Assembly: GCF_900091605.1 (NCBI RefSeq)
Contig: NZ_FMCQ01000008.1
Location: 124,001 to 188,000 of the forward strand
Length of the DNA stretch: 64,000 nt
Direction of reading: 5' to 3'
Source of the DNA: Micromonospora tulbaghiae
GTDB taxonomy: Bacteria > Actinomycetota > Actinomycetes > Mycobacteriales > Micromonosporaceae
Of this stretch, positions 20,841 through 32,765 are shown one piece after another. The translations under genes and the position numbers were made by a program. The notes beneath the pieces were generated by a model. The model did no database searches and was not told where the DNA came from. It saw only the letters and a program-made list of their open reading frames with translations. Each line of letters opens with the position of its first letter. Positions within the stretch are counted from its first letter, which is position 1.

Positions 20841-20909
20841 CCGCGCCCCCGCCTGCCGCCATGCAACTTCCAGCAGCGTAGCCCGGCGGTCACCGAGCGG
20901 CGCGACGAG

Positions 20910-20931
20910 GCGATAGCGATCCGATAGCGAC
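20910..20931. promoter_or_regulatory. direct repeat with 11-bp period upstream of the AfsR-like gene
   Basis: CGATAGCGA occurs at 20911-20919 and again at 20922-20930, exactly 11 bp apart, so both copies face the same side of the helix. SARP/AfsR regulators typically bind two or three direct heptamers at 11-bp spacing overlapping a -35 region. The position, 70-90 bp before the start codon, suits autoregulation. Confidence 0.5.
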
Positions 20932-20979
20932 GGCACCCAGACTCGTCACGGGTTGTCGGTGACGGCATCCGACGGGGGC

Positions 20980-21017
20980 GGTGCGCCTGCCCGGCCACTC
21001 GGCCGGACAGGCGCACC
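20980..21017. terminator. GC-rich hairpin between the class I fumarase and AfsR-like genes
   Basis: GGTGCGCCTG pairs with CAGGCGCACC and an inner CCGGCC pairs with GGCCGG around a 4-nt loop. There is no T tract. It lies downstream of the fumarase stop and upstream of the regulator, so it may be a second terminator or a leader structure. Confidence 0.5.
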
Positions 21018-21042
21018 GATGTCGATGCACGACGGACACACC

Positions 21043-21075
21043 GAGGGGCGCCCGGGACATTCCCGGGCGCCCCTC
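21043..21075. terminator. hairpin terminator of the class I fumarase gene
   Basis: A perfect 15-bp stem (GAGGGGCGCCCGGGA with its complement) and a 3-nt loop begin 15 bp after the fumarase stop codon. A T tract is lacking, as is usual in high-GC actinomycetes. Confidence 0.7.
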
Positions 21076-21089
21076 GCGTACGTCTGACG

Positions 21090-22757
<1,668 letters not shown>

Positions 22758-22833
22758 GACCGAAAAGCCTAGGGCAGAGCCGTCGATCGGTGACACCCGC
22801 AGGTGGGTCGTGGGACGACGCTCTCACCCGCTG

Positions 22834-24261
22834 TCACTTGCCGCCGGCGCAGAGTTCGTTCTTCGGCCCACAACTTCCCTGGTCGCTCGGCGGGCGCCAG
22901 CTGCCTCCCGGGTCCGGCGCCACCGGCGCGCCGTCCTGGTCCGGCCCCGGCGCCTCACCCGTGCCGGCGCCCCAGCGGACGTACCCGATCTCCCGCCCCT
23001 CGCCGATGATCATGCCGTTCGGGCCGACCGCCAGCGCGTTCGCCGAGGTACGCAGCTCGACCAGCACCCGGCCCTCCCGCGGCTGGACAGCGATCAGCCG
23101 GGACGGCTTCTCCTCGCTGATCACCGCCGCGTACGGGGTGAGGGCCGCACCGTTCTTGCCGCCCGCCGGCCGGGTCCAGCGGGTCCGGTCGGCCGACAGT
23201 TCCCGACCGAGCAGCGAGCCCTTGTCGGCGCTGCGCACCACTGTGTAGCGGTCGTCCACGGCGAGCAGCTTCTCGCCGTCCGCGCCGACCTGGAGCAGCC
23301 GGCCGTCGTACCCGTCGAGCACCGCTTCCCGGCCGTCGGGGGCGACCCCGATGATCACGTTGCGCCCGCCCTGCGGATCCTCCCGCTGCACGCAACCGGC
23401 GTAGTCGGCGGTGCGCAGGTTGATCCCGGTACGCCGCCACACCTGCTGACCGGTGGCCGGGTCCACGGCGGTCACCGCGTAGTAGCAGCTCCCGTCGCGG
23501 GAGGTGGCCGCGATCCGCAGCAGCCGGCCGCCGACCACTGCGAGCCGTTCCTCCCGGCCGGGCTGGACGTTCTGGAGCACCCGGCCGGTCGCGGTGTCCA
23601 CCACGTGCACCCGGCCGTCGACCGGGAAGCCGAGAAGCGGCGGTACGGACTCCGGCCCGGCCACCCCGCCGTCGATCCGGGTGGCGCCGAGCCTCCGGGT
23701 GCCGAGCAGTTCCGGGTTGTCGGCGAGCACGCCGCTGTGCACGCCGGGCAGGAACGCGCTCCACAGCGGAGCGGTGCCGCGCGGCTCCCAGGCGCGCAGC
23801 GTGCAGTCGGTGGCCTGCACGCAGTACGCGTCCAGCAGCAGGTTCCGGTAGGTCCAGACGGCGATCGCGCGGTCGTCGCGCCGGCGGGTCACGCCGCTGA
23901 CCGGGTCGAGCACCTCGTACCCCTTGTCGAGCAGCCGGCCCACGGCGACGACCGACTCCCGGCCGCTGCCCGCTACCGCCGACCAGTCGGCCTTGCGCTC
24001 CCACAGCCGGCCGCCGTCGGCGAGGTTGCGCGCCTCGATGCGGGTGCGCTGCTCGACGATCACGGTGTCGCCGGCGATGGTGACGCTGCGCGGCGTGCCG
24101 CCGACGCGCTGCTGCCAGACCACGTCGGGCTCGGAGATCGGCTTGCTGCGGTCGACCCAGTCCCACAGCGCCGGGAAGGGGTTCCAGACGCCTGTCGCGG
24201 CGAGTACGACCACGGTGACGAGCCCGAGCAGCAACCAGCCGCGTACCCCTAGGCCCTTCAC
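22834..24261 (-). CDS. membrane-anchored PQQ-like beta-propeller protein
   Basis: About 475 residues. One N-terminal transmembrane helix (about 8-28) is followed by an extracytoplasmic domain with repeated tryptophan-docking-like blades such as DGGRLWERKADW and ATGQQVWRRTGINLR. This is a PQQ-binding-like (BamB/quinoprotein-type) propeller. Bacterial relatives include scaffold proteins and dehydrogenases; no PQQ-ligand or catalytic residues are evident, so a binding role is more likely. GTG at 24261 is the best start. A second, diverged protein of the same design lies at 29204-30457. Confidence 0.75.
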   Translation of the reverse strand: MKGLGVRGWLLLGLVTVVVLAATGVWNPFPALWDWVDRSKPISEPDVVWQQRVGGTPRSVTIAGDTVIVEQRTRIEARNLADGGRLWERKADWSAVAGSGRESVVAVGRLLDKGYEVLDPVSGVTRRRDDRAIAVWTYRNLLLDAYCVQATDCTLRAWEPRGTAPLWSAFLPGVHSGVLADNPELLGTRRLGATRIDGGVAGPESVPPLLGFPVDGRVHVVDTATGRVLQNVQPGREERLAVVGGRLLRIAATSRDGSCYYAVTAVDPATGQQVWRRTGINLRTADYAGCVQREDPQGGRNVIIGVAPDGREAVLDGYDGRLLQVGADGEKLLAVDDRYTVVRSADKGSLLGRELSADRTRWTRPAGGKNGAALTPYAAVISEEKPSRLIAVQPREGRVLVELRTSANALAVGPNGMIIGEGREIGYVRWGAGTGEAPGPDQDGAPVAPDPGGSWRPPSDQGSCGPKNELCAGGK

Positions 24262-24342
24262 ACCGCACACGGTAGCGACGATCACCGGTCCCCCGGGCCG
24301 CGTGCGGTGCGTGTCGCGGCGCTTCTTGGGTGGTCCGGGGTG

Positions 24343-26183
<1,841 letters not shown>

Positions 26184-26193
26184 CACTGTCCGC

Positions 26194-26898
26194 GTGACCC
26201 AGCCTCCTCCGAACCCGACGCCGCCGCTCGCCGGACATCCACCCGCGGGCGGCGGCTTCGCGCCGCCCGGCGGACCGGCGGTGCCCGCGCAGCACGTTCC
26301 TCCGGGGTACGCCGGCCCGCCCGGTTACCCGCCGCCCGGCTACCCCCCACCCGGGTACGCCCCGAGGCCCGTCCCGCCTCCGGTGGCGCCGAACGGGCAG
26401 CCGCTGGCGGGCTTCGGCGACCGGCTGCTCGCCTACCTGATCGACACCGCCGTCGCCATGGCGGTGATGATGGTGCTGTTCGTGCCGGTGTTCTTCCTCG
26501 TCTTCTTCCGGATGATCGACGAGATGGAGCAGGCCGGCCCGAACGGCCCCGACCCGGTCGACGTCTGGACCAGCGTGTTCCTGCCGCTGCTCGCCGCCGA
26601 GCTCGGTGTCCTGCTGCTGATGCTCGCCTTCTACTGGGTCTACCACGTCGAATTCGCCCGCCGGACCGGGCAGACGTTCGGCAAGAAGGTGATGAAGCTG
26701 CGGATCGTGCCGGTGCAGACGGACGCCGCGCTGACCCGGGGCATGCTCGGCAAGCGCTGGCTCGTCGAGTTCGCCGGTGGGATGTTCGTGCCGTTCCTCA
26801 ACTACCTCGACGGTTTCTGGCAACTGTGGGACAAGCCCTGGCAGCAGTGCCTCCACGACAAGTTCGCCGGGACGGTCGTCGTTAAGGTTGGCCCGTGA
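26194..26898 (+). CDS. RDD-family membrane protein
   Basis: A 234-residue protein. The first 70 residues are a Pro/Gly-rich cytoplasmic tail containing repeated GYPPPGY units. An RDD domain follows (about 75-234) starting GFGDRLLAYLIDTAVAMAVMM with two to three transmembrane helices and the conserved FARRTGQTFGKKVMKLRIV. RDD proteins are poorly characterised; some bind ions or act in envelope homeostasis. GTG start only 10 bp after hppD, so it may be cotranscribed. Its TGA stop coincides with the first bases of a dispersed repeat. Confidence 0.85.
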   Translation: MTQPPPNPTPPLAGHPPAGGGFAPPGGPAVPAQHVPPGYAGPPGYPPPGYPPPGYAPRPVPPPVAPNGQPLAGFGDRLLAYLIDTAVAMAVMMVLFVPVFFLVFFRMIDEMEQAGPNGPDPVDVWTSVFLPLLAAELGVLLLMLAFYWVYHVEFARRTGQTFGKKVMKLRIVPVQTDAALTRGMLGKRWLVEFAGGMFVPFLNYLDGFWQLWDKPWQQCLHDKFAGTVVVKVGP

Positions 26899-26941
26899 GC
26901 GCGAGGAGTGAGCCGGGCCTGCGAGCCCCGCAGTCGGGAAC
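26895..26941. repeat. dispersed copy of the 60-bp tandem repeat element
   Basis: These 47 bp match, at 44 positions, the complement of each unit of the tandem repeat at 44041-44226: GTGAGCGCGAGGAGTGAGCC, then a 3' half with GCGAGCCCCGCAGTCG. The TGA at 26896-26898 is the stop codon of the RDD gene, as the equivalent TGA is for the acyl-CoA dehydrogenase-like gene at 44222. Confidence 0.85.
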
Positions 26942-26953
26942 TAGGACGGCATC

Positions 26954-27982
26954 GTGAGTTTGGAACCCGGCTGGTACGTCGACCCCGCCGACACGGAGAC
27001 CCGCAGGTGGTGGGACGGCGAGGGCTGGATCGGCGCGCCGATCCCGGTCGACGTCACCCCGCCCGACGGCCCGCCGCCCGCCGAACCCGAGCCCGCGCCG
27101 GTCACCGCGACGCCCGCCGCCGACCAGCCGGCCGCCGGGACCGGCGGCCGCCCCGACGCGACCCCGACGCCCGGCACGCCCGGCGGGCCGAGCCCCTGGC
27201 CGGGCCAGCCGGGGCAGTCCGGCCAGGCCGGCCCGTGGCCGGGTCAGCCGGGACAGCCGGGACAGCCGAACCCCTGGCCGGGACAGCCCGGACAGCCGGG
27301 GCAGGCCGGGCAGGCCGGGCAGGGAATGCAGGGACCGCCGCCCGGCTGGCCGTACCCGCACTGGCCGGGCGCGCAGCCGATCCCGCGTCCGCACGGACTG
27401 CCGCTGGCGTCGTACGGCGCCCGGCTGGTCGCGCGCCTGATCGACCTGGGCATCGTGTTCCTGCTCAACGCCGTGGTCAACGGCTGGTTCGTCTGGCGCT
27501 ACATCGAGGCCGTCTCCCCGTACCTGCGTGAATCGGTGCGCCGGGCGCTCAACGGCGACACGTCCACCGAGGGGCTGCCCCAGATCGACGACCAGGCCGG
27601 CGGCCTCCAGATCGCCATCCTCGTGATCGCCACCGCGCTCTGGTACGCGTACGAGGTGCCGTCGATGGCGGCGCGCGGTCAGACCTTCGGCAAGCGGCTG
27701 ATGGGCGTACGCGCGCTGCCGGTCGAGGCGGACCAGCCGCTCGGCTTCGGCCGGGCCACCCGGCGCTGGAGCACGCTCGGCCTGCCGACGCTGCTCTGGT
27801 ACTGCTGCGGGCTGGGTCTGCTGCTCCAGCTCATCGACGCGATCTCACCCCTGTTCGACCAACCGCTGCGCCAGGCCCTGCACGACAAGCGGGCGCAGAC
27901 GGTGGTGGTCCAGCTCCCCCGCAAGCGTGACACCAGTACCGCCCCGCCCGAGAGCGCCGACACCCCGGGAGACACCCCATGA
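26954..27982 (+). CDS. RDD-family protein with DUF2510 head and PGQ repeats
   Basis: A 342-residue protein. The N-terminal 30 residues are a DUF2510-like module (EPGWYVDPADTETRRWWDGEGW). A disordered Pro/Gly/Gln tract follows (about 70-130) made of repeated PGQPGQ with interspersed PWPG. The RDD membrane domain (about 150-325) contains two or more helices and RGQTFGKRLMGVRALPV. It probably anchors a flexible cytoplasmic arm to the membrane. It is the second RDD gene in tandem, and its TGA overlaps the aminotransferase ATG (ATGA), so both are translated together. GTG start at 26954. Confidence 0.85.
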   Translation: MSLEPGWYVDPADTETRRWWDGEGWIGAPIPVDVTPPDGPPPAEPEPAPVTATPAADQPAAGTGGRPDATPTPGTPGGPSPWPGQPGQSGQAGPWPGQPGQPGQPNPWPGQPGQPGQAGQAGQGMQGPPPGWPYPHWPGAQPIPRPHGLPLASYGARLVARLIDLGIVFLLNAVVNGWFVWRYIEAVSPYLRESVRRALNGDTSTEGLPQIDDQAGGLQIAILVIATALWYAYEVPSMAARGQTFGKRLMGVRALPVEADQPLGFGRATRRWSTLGLPTLLWYCCGLGLLLQLIDAISPLFDQPLRQALHDKRAQTVVVQLPRKRDTSTAPPESADTPGDTP

Positions 27983-29082
27983 CCGAGACCGGACGTCACC
28001 AGCCTGCGCTGCGGCTCACCCGCGCCGACCTGGACGCGCTGCCCAACTATGTGCCCGGCCGCAGTCCGGCCGACCTGGCCCGCGAGCTGGGCCTGGCCGA
28101 GGCGATCAAGCTGGCCAGCAACGAGGTGCCGTACGGCCCGCTGCCGGGCGTGGTGGAGGCGGTCGCCGAGGCGGTCGCCGGTTCGCACCGCTACCCGGAC
28201 ATGGGCGTGGTGGCGCTGCGCCAGGCGCTCGCCGAGCGGTACGGCGTGGACGCCGACCGGATCGCCACCGGCTGCGGTTCGGTGGCGCTGGCCGAGCACC
28301 TGGTACGCGCCACCTGCCTGCCCGGTGACGAGCTGCTCTACTCGTGGCGCTCCTTCGAGGCGTACCCGATCATCGCGGCGACCAGCGGCGCGACGAGCGT
28401 GCGGGTGCCGAACGACGCCGGCCACGGTCACGACCTTGCCGCGATGGCGGCGGCGGTGACCGACCGGACCCGGATGGTCCTGGTCTGCAACCCGAACAAC
28501 CCCACCGGTACGGCGGTGCGCCGGGCCGAGCTGGACCGCTTCCTCGACGCGATGCCGGACGACGTGCTCGTGGTGATCGACGAGGCGTACCGGGAGTTCG
28601 TCACCGACCCGGAGGTGCCGGACGGCCTGACCTACCTGGACCGGCCGAACGTGGCGGTGCTGCGCACGCTGTCCAAGGCGTGGGGCCTGGCCGGCCTGCG
28701 GATCGGCTGGCTGGTCGCGGCACCGGAGGTGGCCGCCGCCGTACGCAAGGTCGTCACCCCGTTCTCCACCAGCATGGCCGCCCAGGCCGGCGCGCTGGCC
28801 GCGCTGGCGCAGGCCGACGAGGTGGAGCGGCGCTGCGCGCTGGTCGTGGCCGAGCGGGACCGGGTCACCGAGGCGCTGCGCAAGTTCGTGCCGGACGTGC
28901 CGGACAGCCAGGCCAACTTCGTCTGGCTGCCGCTGGGCGAGCGGGCGGTGGAGTTCGGCCGGGCGTGCGAGGCACGCGGCGTGATCGTCCGGCCGTTCGC
29001 GGGCGACGGCGTCCGGGTCACCATCGGCACCCCGGCCGAGAACGACGCGTTCCTGGCCGCCGCCGAGGCCGCGCTGGCCTGA
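27979..29082 (+). CDS. hisC: histidinol-phosphate/aromatic aminotransferase (HisC family)
   Basis: A 367-residue class I/II PLP-dependent aminotransferase. Landmarks are ASNEVPYGPLPG near the N-terminus, CNPNNPTGT (about 168-176), DEAYREFV and the PLP-lysine segment TLSKAWGLAGLRIGW (about 231-245), with a C-terminal arginine in RVTIGTPAEN. HisC proteins transaminate histidinol phosphate, but many actinobacterial members are phenylalanine/tyrosine aminotransferases (Pat). No other his genes are in the window, whereas HPPD is 1.8 kb upstream, so a role in tyrosine to 4-hydroxyphenylpyruvate is attractive. The ATG overlaps the preceding RDD stop by 4 bp. Confidence 0.88.
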   Translation: MTETGRHQPALRLTRADLDALPNYVPGRSPADLARELGLAEAIKLASNEVPYGPLPGVVEAVAEAVAGSHRYPDMGVVALRQALAERYGVDADRIATGCGSVALAEHLVRATCLPGDELLYSWRSFEAYPIIAATSGATSVRVPNDAGHGHDLAAMAAAVTDRTRMVLVCNPNNPTGTAVRRAELDRFLDAMPDDVLVVIDEAYREFVTDPEVPDGLTYLDRPNVAVLRTLSKAWGLAGLRIGWLVAAPEVAAAVRKVVTPFSTSMAAQAGALAALAQADEVERRCALVVAERDRVTEALRKFVPDVPDSQANFVWLPLGERAVEFGRACEARGVIVRPFAGDGVRVTIGTPAENDAFLAAAEAALA

Positions 29083-29089
29083 CCGGGCG

Positions 29090-29133
29090 CGCCTGGCGCC
29101 GGTCCGTCAACCCCCTACGGACCGGCGCCGGGC
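29090..29133. terminator. hairpin terminator after the aminotransferase gene
   Basis: An 18-bp near-perfect stem (CGCCTGGCGCCGGTCCGT with ACGGACCGGCGCCGGGCG) around an 8-nt loop starts 8 bp after the stop codon and is followed by TCTTCGT. Confidence 0.75.
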
Positions 29134-29203
29134 GTCTTCGTCCGACCGATCAGACAAGAGGACTATAGGTGCTTTTGTCCGTTTCTAGGCTTGACTCGCC
29201 AGA

Positions 29204-30457
29204 TCAGGTCACGGCGAGCAGCACCGGTTCGGCCATCAGGAAGTAGCCCTGGTCGTCGTCCTCCGCAGCGGCGCTCTCCCGCAGCCGTTCCACAGCGACG
29301 TAGCCGTCCACCGCGTACGCCCGGCCCGGCCGCCAGCCGATCCCGTCCCGTCCCAGGTCGAGCACGAAACTGGACCGGGTCGTGCCGGTGAGCGGGTCGA
29401 CGGTGACCAGTTCCCGCCGGTCGGTCAGCAGGTGCACCCGTCCCGGCTCGGTCGCGAGCACCCGGGCCGGGTGGATGTCCGCCCGGCGCCACAGCTCCTC
29501 GCCGGTACGCGCCGAGCGCCCGACCACCACCGGGCCGGACGTGTCCACCGCCCGCTCGCCGTCCAGCACCGTGTCCGGGTGGTCCAGGCCCGGCGCGGCG
29601 GCCGGCTCGCCCGGGTCGGTCACCAGCCAGCCCCGGCTGCCCGCGCCGTCCGGCCCGGCGGTACGCAGCCCGCGGCAACCGGAGTGCCCGTCCCGGCAGC
29701 CCACCGGCGTGACGACGAGCCGCTCCGGCGCGTCCGGCGGCCGCCAGCGGGTCCGCACCACACCGGTCGCCGCGTCCCGCAGCTCGACCGCGGCCGGGCC
29801 GTCGCAGCGGTCCACGCCGGCCAGCTCACCACTGGCGGTCGTGCCCACGTCGGACCGGCAGTCCCGGGCCACGTCGGCGTGCCAGAGCCGGCGGCCGTCG
29901 GCGAGGTCGTAGCCGCCGAGCCCGCCCGGACCGGTCGCGAGCAGCACGGTCCGCCCCTCGGCAGTGCGCCCCACGTGCAGCCCGGCCGGATCCCAGACCG
30001 TGGCGGCGAAGGTACGTCGCGGCTCCGGGACCGACCCCGGCTGCGGGCCGTCGGCCCGCCAGACCACCCGGCCGGTACGCGCGTCGAGCGCCACCAGCCT
30101 CCCGTCGGACCAGCGGCTGACCACAGTGGTCCCCTCGGCGAGCACTCCGACCAGCGTCGCCGGCCAGCGACGGAAGGACCAGAACGGGGTGACCCGGTGC
30201 CGCCCGGTGACCGGCTGGTCCGCGTACACCTGACGGGTGCCCGCGTAGACGCGGAGCCGACCGTCCACGACGAGCGGCGCCACCGGCAGCCGCGCGAGCA
30301 CCCCGGCGGTCGGCGCGGGCGCCGCCGGGTAGGGCTTCCGGGCTGCGGTGTCGACCTCGGCGGGCGCCAGCACCCGGACGACCACGGCGACCGACGCCGC
30401 GACGGCGAGCACCGCCACCAGCGCCATCACGGCCCGCCGCCTCGCGGCCTTCGCCAT
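29204..30457 (-). CDS. membrane-anchored PQQ-like beta-propeller protein
   Basis: A 417-residue protein with a basic N-terminus and one transmembrane helix (about 9-28, VMALVAVLAVAASVAVVV), then an extracytoplasmic propeller domain. Blade motifs include RTGRVVWRADGPQ, DGRRLWHADVARD and TGEELWRRADIHP; two cysteine pairs (CRSD/DRCD and GCRDGHSGCRG) may form disulphides. Function unknown. It resembles the propeller protein at 22834-24261 in design but is clearly diverged. No operon partner: the SRPBCC gene upstream is 68 bp away on the same strand. Confidence 0.75.
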   Translation of the reverse strand: MAKAARRRAVMALVAVLAVAASVAVVVRVLAPAEVDTAARKPYPAAPAPTAGVLARLPVAPLVVDGRLRVYAGTRQVYADQPVTGRHRVTPFWSFRRWPATLVGVLAEGTTVVSRWSDGRLVALDARTGRVVWRADGPQPGSVPEPRRTFAATVWDPAGLHVGRTAEGRTVLLATGPGGLGGYDLADGRRLWHADVARDCRSDVGTTASGELAGVDRCDGPAAVELRDAATGVVRTRWRPPDAPERLVVTPVGCRDGHSGCRGLRTAGPDGAGSRGWLVTDPGEPAAAPGLDHPDTVLDGERAVDTSGPVVVGRSARTGEELWRRADIHPARVLATEPGRVHLLTDRRELVTVDPLTGTTRSSFVLDLGRDGIGWRPGRAYAVDGYVAVERLRESAAAEDDDQGYFLMAEPVLLAVT

Positions 30458-30524
30458 CCGTCACCTCCGCCCCGGCACCCTACCGGCCGCGTGCGGGCCG
30501 GGTACGGGGAGCGGCCGGGTCGGC

Positions 30525-31007
30525 TCAGGCGGCCTCGGTGGATCGGGCGGTACCGGCGGCCAGCGCCAGGTCGGCCAGGTCACGCCGGAGCGCGCTCTCG
30601 ACCGCGCGGGCGGCCAGGCCGCCGAGGATCAGGGCCAGCACCCGCCCGTACGCCCGGGTCGGCACCGCCTCCTGCTCGACAGTGACCTCGGTGCAGCCGC
30701 GTCGCCGACGCTCGACGGTGCGCAGCGTCCAGGTGATCCGGTAGTCCGCGCCGGCGCCGCGCGACCCGAGCACAAGGCGGCCGGGCGCGACCGCCTCGAT
30801 CACCTCGAACTCCTCCGGTTCGGTGCCGCCGTCCGGCCGGACGCGGGTCTCCCGCCACACGCTGCCCGGTCCGAAACCGTCGGCGCCGAGGACCTCGACC
30901 GCGTCCACCGCCGAGAGCCAGTCGGCGCGGGCCGGGAGGTCGGTGAGCAGCCGCCAGAGGTCGGCGTCCTGCGCTTCGATGAATGCGGAAACCGTCACCG
31001 TCGACAT
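30525..31007 (-). CDS. SRPBCC-fold (START-like) protein
   Basis: A 160-residue protein beginning STVTVSAFIEAQDADLWRLLTDLPARADW, the usual first strand and helices of a polyketide-cyclase/START-type hydrophobic-ligand fold. It ends in the long alpha helix RVLALILGGLAARAVESALRRDLADLALAAG that closes the pocket. Members bind lipids, aromatic polyketides or act as co-chaperones; nothing nearby decides the ligand. ATG at 31007 preceded by GGGAGGTGGGG. Confidence 0.85.
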   Translation of the reverse strand: MSTVTVSAFIEAQDADLWRLLTDLPARADWLSAVDAVEVLGADGFGPGSVWRETRVRPDGGTEPEEFEVIEAVAPGRLVLGSRGAGADYRITWTLRTVERRRRGCTEVTVEQEAVPTRAYGRVLALILGGLAARAVESALRRDLADLALAAGTARSTEAA

Positions 31008-31079
31008 GGCCCCACCTCCCGTGTCGTACACGGTACGGGGCGTGACCGGAAACGGGGAGCCTCCCGGTGACATTTCCAT

Positions 31080-31107
31080 CACCGGTGCCCCGGCCGGGGC
31101 ACCGGTG
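31080..31107. terminator. hairpin terminator of the DUF397 gene
   Basis: A 28-bp perfect palindrome (CACCGGTGCCCCGG and its complement) begins 15 bp past the DUF397 stop. It lacks a T tract. Confidence 0.7.
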
Positions 31108-31121
31108 TGGTGCGCGAGCGG

Positions 31122-31331
31122 TCAGCCGCCGAACGCGCCGCCCCGCAGCGCGGTGACGAACGCGGCCCAGCCCGGCGGGCTCACCGCGAGCGCCGGACCC
31201 TCCGGGTCCTTCGAGTCGCGTACGCCCACCACGCCGTGCGCGGCGACCACGTTCGTGGCCACCTCGACGCAGAGACCCTGATCGTTCGAGCGGCTGCTGG
31301 TGCGCCAGACGGCACCGGTCAACTCGGTCAT
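31122..31331 (-). CDS. DUF397 domain protein
   Basis: A 69-residue protein with the whole of a DUF397 domain: WRTSSRSNDQGLCVEVA, VGVRDSKDPEGPALAVSP and the final WAAFVTALRGG. These small proteins are characteristic of actinomycetes and usually sit next to an XRE-type regulator related to WhiJ, with which they are thought to act like antitoxin-style partners in development. Here no XRE gene is adjacent, so it is an orphan copy. Confidence 0.92.
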   Translation of the reverse strand: MTELTGAVWRTSSRSNDQGLCVEVATNVVAAHGVVGVRDSKDPEGPALAVSPPGWAAFVTALRGGAFGG

Positions 31332-31456
31332 GCTCGGTCCTTCCTGTTCGGCTTCCGCGGGTACGCCCCCCGCCCCGGCACCACAGGCGGCTCCGGTTCG
31401 ACCGGGAGCCGCCGTCCGGGACGTACGTGATCCGGAGCGATCAACGCCGAAGGAAA

Positions 31457-31491
31457 CGGCCCCGGTCGCACATCAGGTGCGACCGGGGCCG
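31457..31491. terminator. hairpin terminator of fahA
   Basis: A perfect 15-bp stem (CGGCCCCGGTCGCAC and complement) with a 5-nt loop lies 18 bp after the fahA stop codon. Confidence 0.75.
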
Positions 31492-31508
31492 GTTCGGAAG
31501 GTCGGATG

Positions 31509-32765
31509 TCAGCGGGCCGGGAGGATCATCCCGGTGACCTCGCCCAACGCTACGGTGGTGCCGTCCGGTCCGGGCGCGGTGGCGGTGATCGTCACCGTGT
31601 CGCCGTCCTCCAGGAACGTCCGCTCGCTGCCGTCGGCGAACTTGACCGGCTCGGACCCGCCCCAGGTCAGCTCCAGGAACGATCCGACCTGGCCGCGCTC
31701 CGGGCCGGAGACGGTGCCGGAGGCGTAGAGGTCGCCGGTACGCAGCGACGCGCCGTTGACGGTGAGGTGCGCGAGCTGCTGGGCCGGGGTCCAGTACATG
31801 CCGGCGAACGGCGGCTCCGTGACCCGCTCGCCGTTCCACTCGACCGACAGCGTCAGGTCCAGCCCGAGGTGCGGGGTGTCGCGCAGGTAGTCCTGCACCG
31901 GCGGGTCCTGGTCCGGCGCGGGCACGAACGCGTCGGCCAGCGCCTCCAGCGGGGTCACCCACGCCGAGACGGAGGTGGCGAACGACTTGCCGAGGAACGG
32001 TCCGAGCGGCTGGTACTCCCACGCCTGGATGTCCCGGGCCGACCAGTCGTTGACGAGCACCACGCCGAAGACGTGGTCGGCGAAGTCGGCCACCGGCACC
32101 CGCTCGCCGAGCCGGCTCGGCACGCCCACCACGAAGCCCACCTCGGCCTCGATGTCCAGCCGGACCGAGGCGCCGGTGGTGGGGCCCTGCGCGCTGGCCC
32201 GCTGGCCGGTCGGGCGGATCACCGGCGTGCCGGAGACGACCACCGTGCCGGCCCGGCCGTGGTAGCCGATCGGCACGTGCTTCCAGTTCGGCAGCAGCGG
32301 CGGCTGCCCGGGCCGGAAGATCTGCCCGACGTTCGAGGCGTGGTGCTCGGAGGAGTAGAAGTCGACGTAGTCGGCCACCTCGAACGGCAGCGCCATCTCG
32401 ACCTCGCGCAGCGGCACCAGCAGCGGCTCGACCGCCGCCCGGTGCTCCGGCTCGGTGAGCAGCTCGACAAGCCGCTGCCGGACCGCCGTCCACTGCGGGC
32501 GGCCGAGCGCCATGAAGGCGTTGAGCGCCGGCTCACCGAGCGCGCCGCCGGCCAGCACCAGACCGGCCGCCTCCGCGCCCGCGAGGTCCAGCGCGAAGTC
32601 ACCGATGCGGACACCGACGCGCGGCTCGCCCTCGCCGTGCCGGAACACGCCGTACGGCAGGTTCGTCACCCCGTACGGCGACCCCGCCACACCCGGAACC
32701 CAGGTCATGCCGTGCCGACTGGGCATGCCCTCACGGCCCTCGCTCCGCTCGGTGCGTTCGCTCAT
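31509..32765 (-). CDS. fahA: fumarylacetoacetase
   Basis: A 418-residue enzyme that hydrolyses fumarylacetoacetate to fumarate and acetoacetate, ending tyrosine/homogentisate degradation. The N-terminal SH3-like domain carries YGVTNLPYGVFRHGEGEPRVGVRIGDFALDL; the catalytic FAH domain carries YVDFYSSEHHASNVG (metal and catalytic residues), IEAEVGFVVGVPS, VNDWSARDIQAWEYQPLGPFLGKSFATSVS and FLEDGDTVTITA. The ATG at 32765 overlaps the stop of the upstream gene (ATGA). The first 15 residues (SERTERSEGREG) are a low-complexity extension not expected in the family, so initiation at a downstream ATG remains possible. Confidence 0.95.
   Translation of the reverse strand: MSERTERSEGREGMPSRHGMTWVPGVAGSPYGVTNLPYGVFRHGEGEPRVGVRIGDFALDLAGAEAAGLVLAGGALGEPALNAFMALGRPQWTAVRQRLVELLTEPEHRAAVEPLLVPLREVEMALPFEVADYVDFYSSEHHASNVGQIFRPGQPPLLPNWKHVPIGYHGRAGTVVVSGTPVIRPTGQRASAQGPTTGASVRLDIEAEVGFVVGVPSRLGERVPVADFADHVFGVVLVNDWSARDIQAWEYQPLGPFLGKSFATSVSAWVTPLEALADAFVPAPDQDPPVQDYLRDTPHLGLDLTLSVEWNGERVTEPPFAGMYWTPAQQLAHLTVNGASLRTGDLYASGTVSGPERGQVGSFLELTWGGSEPVKFADGSERTFLEDGDTVTITATAPGPDGTTVALGEVTGMILPAR

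Noticed and set aside
17853-20927. Long plus-strand frames opposite the AfsR-like gene
   Set aside because: The minus strand carries all expected domains in one frame; the plus frames are low-complexity shadows.
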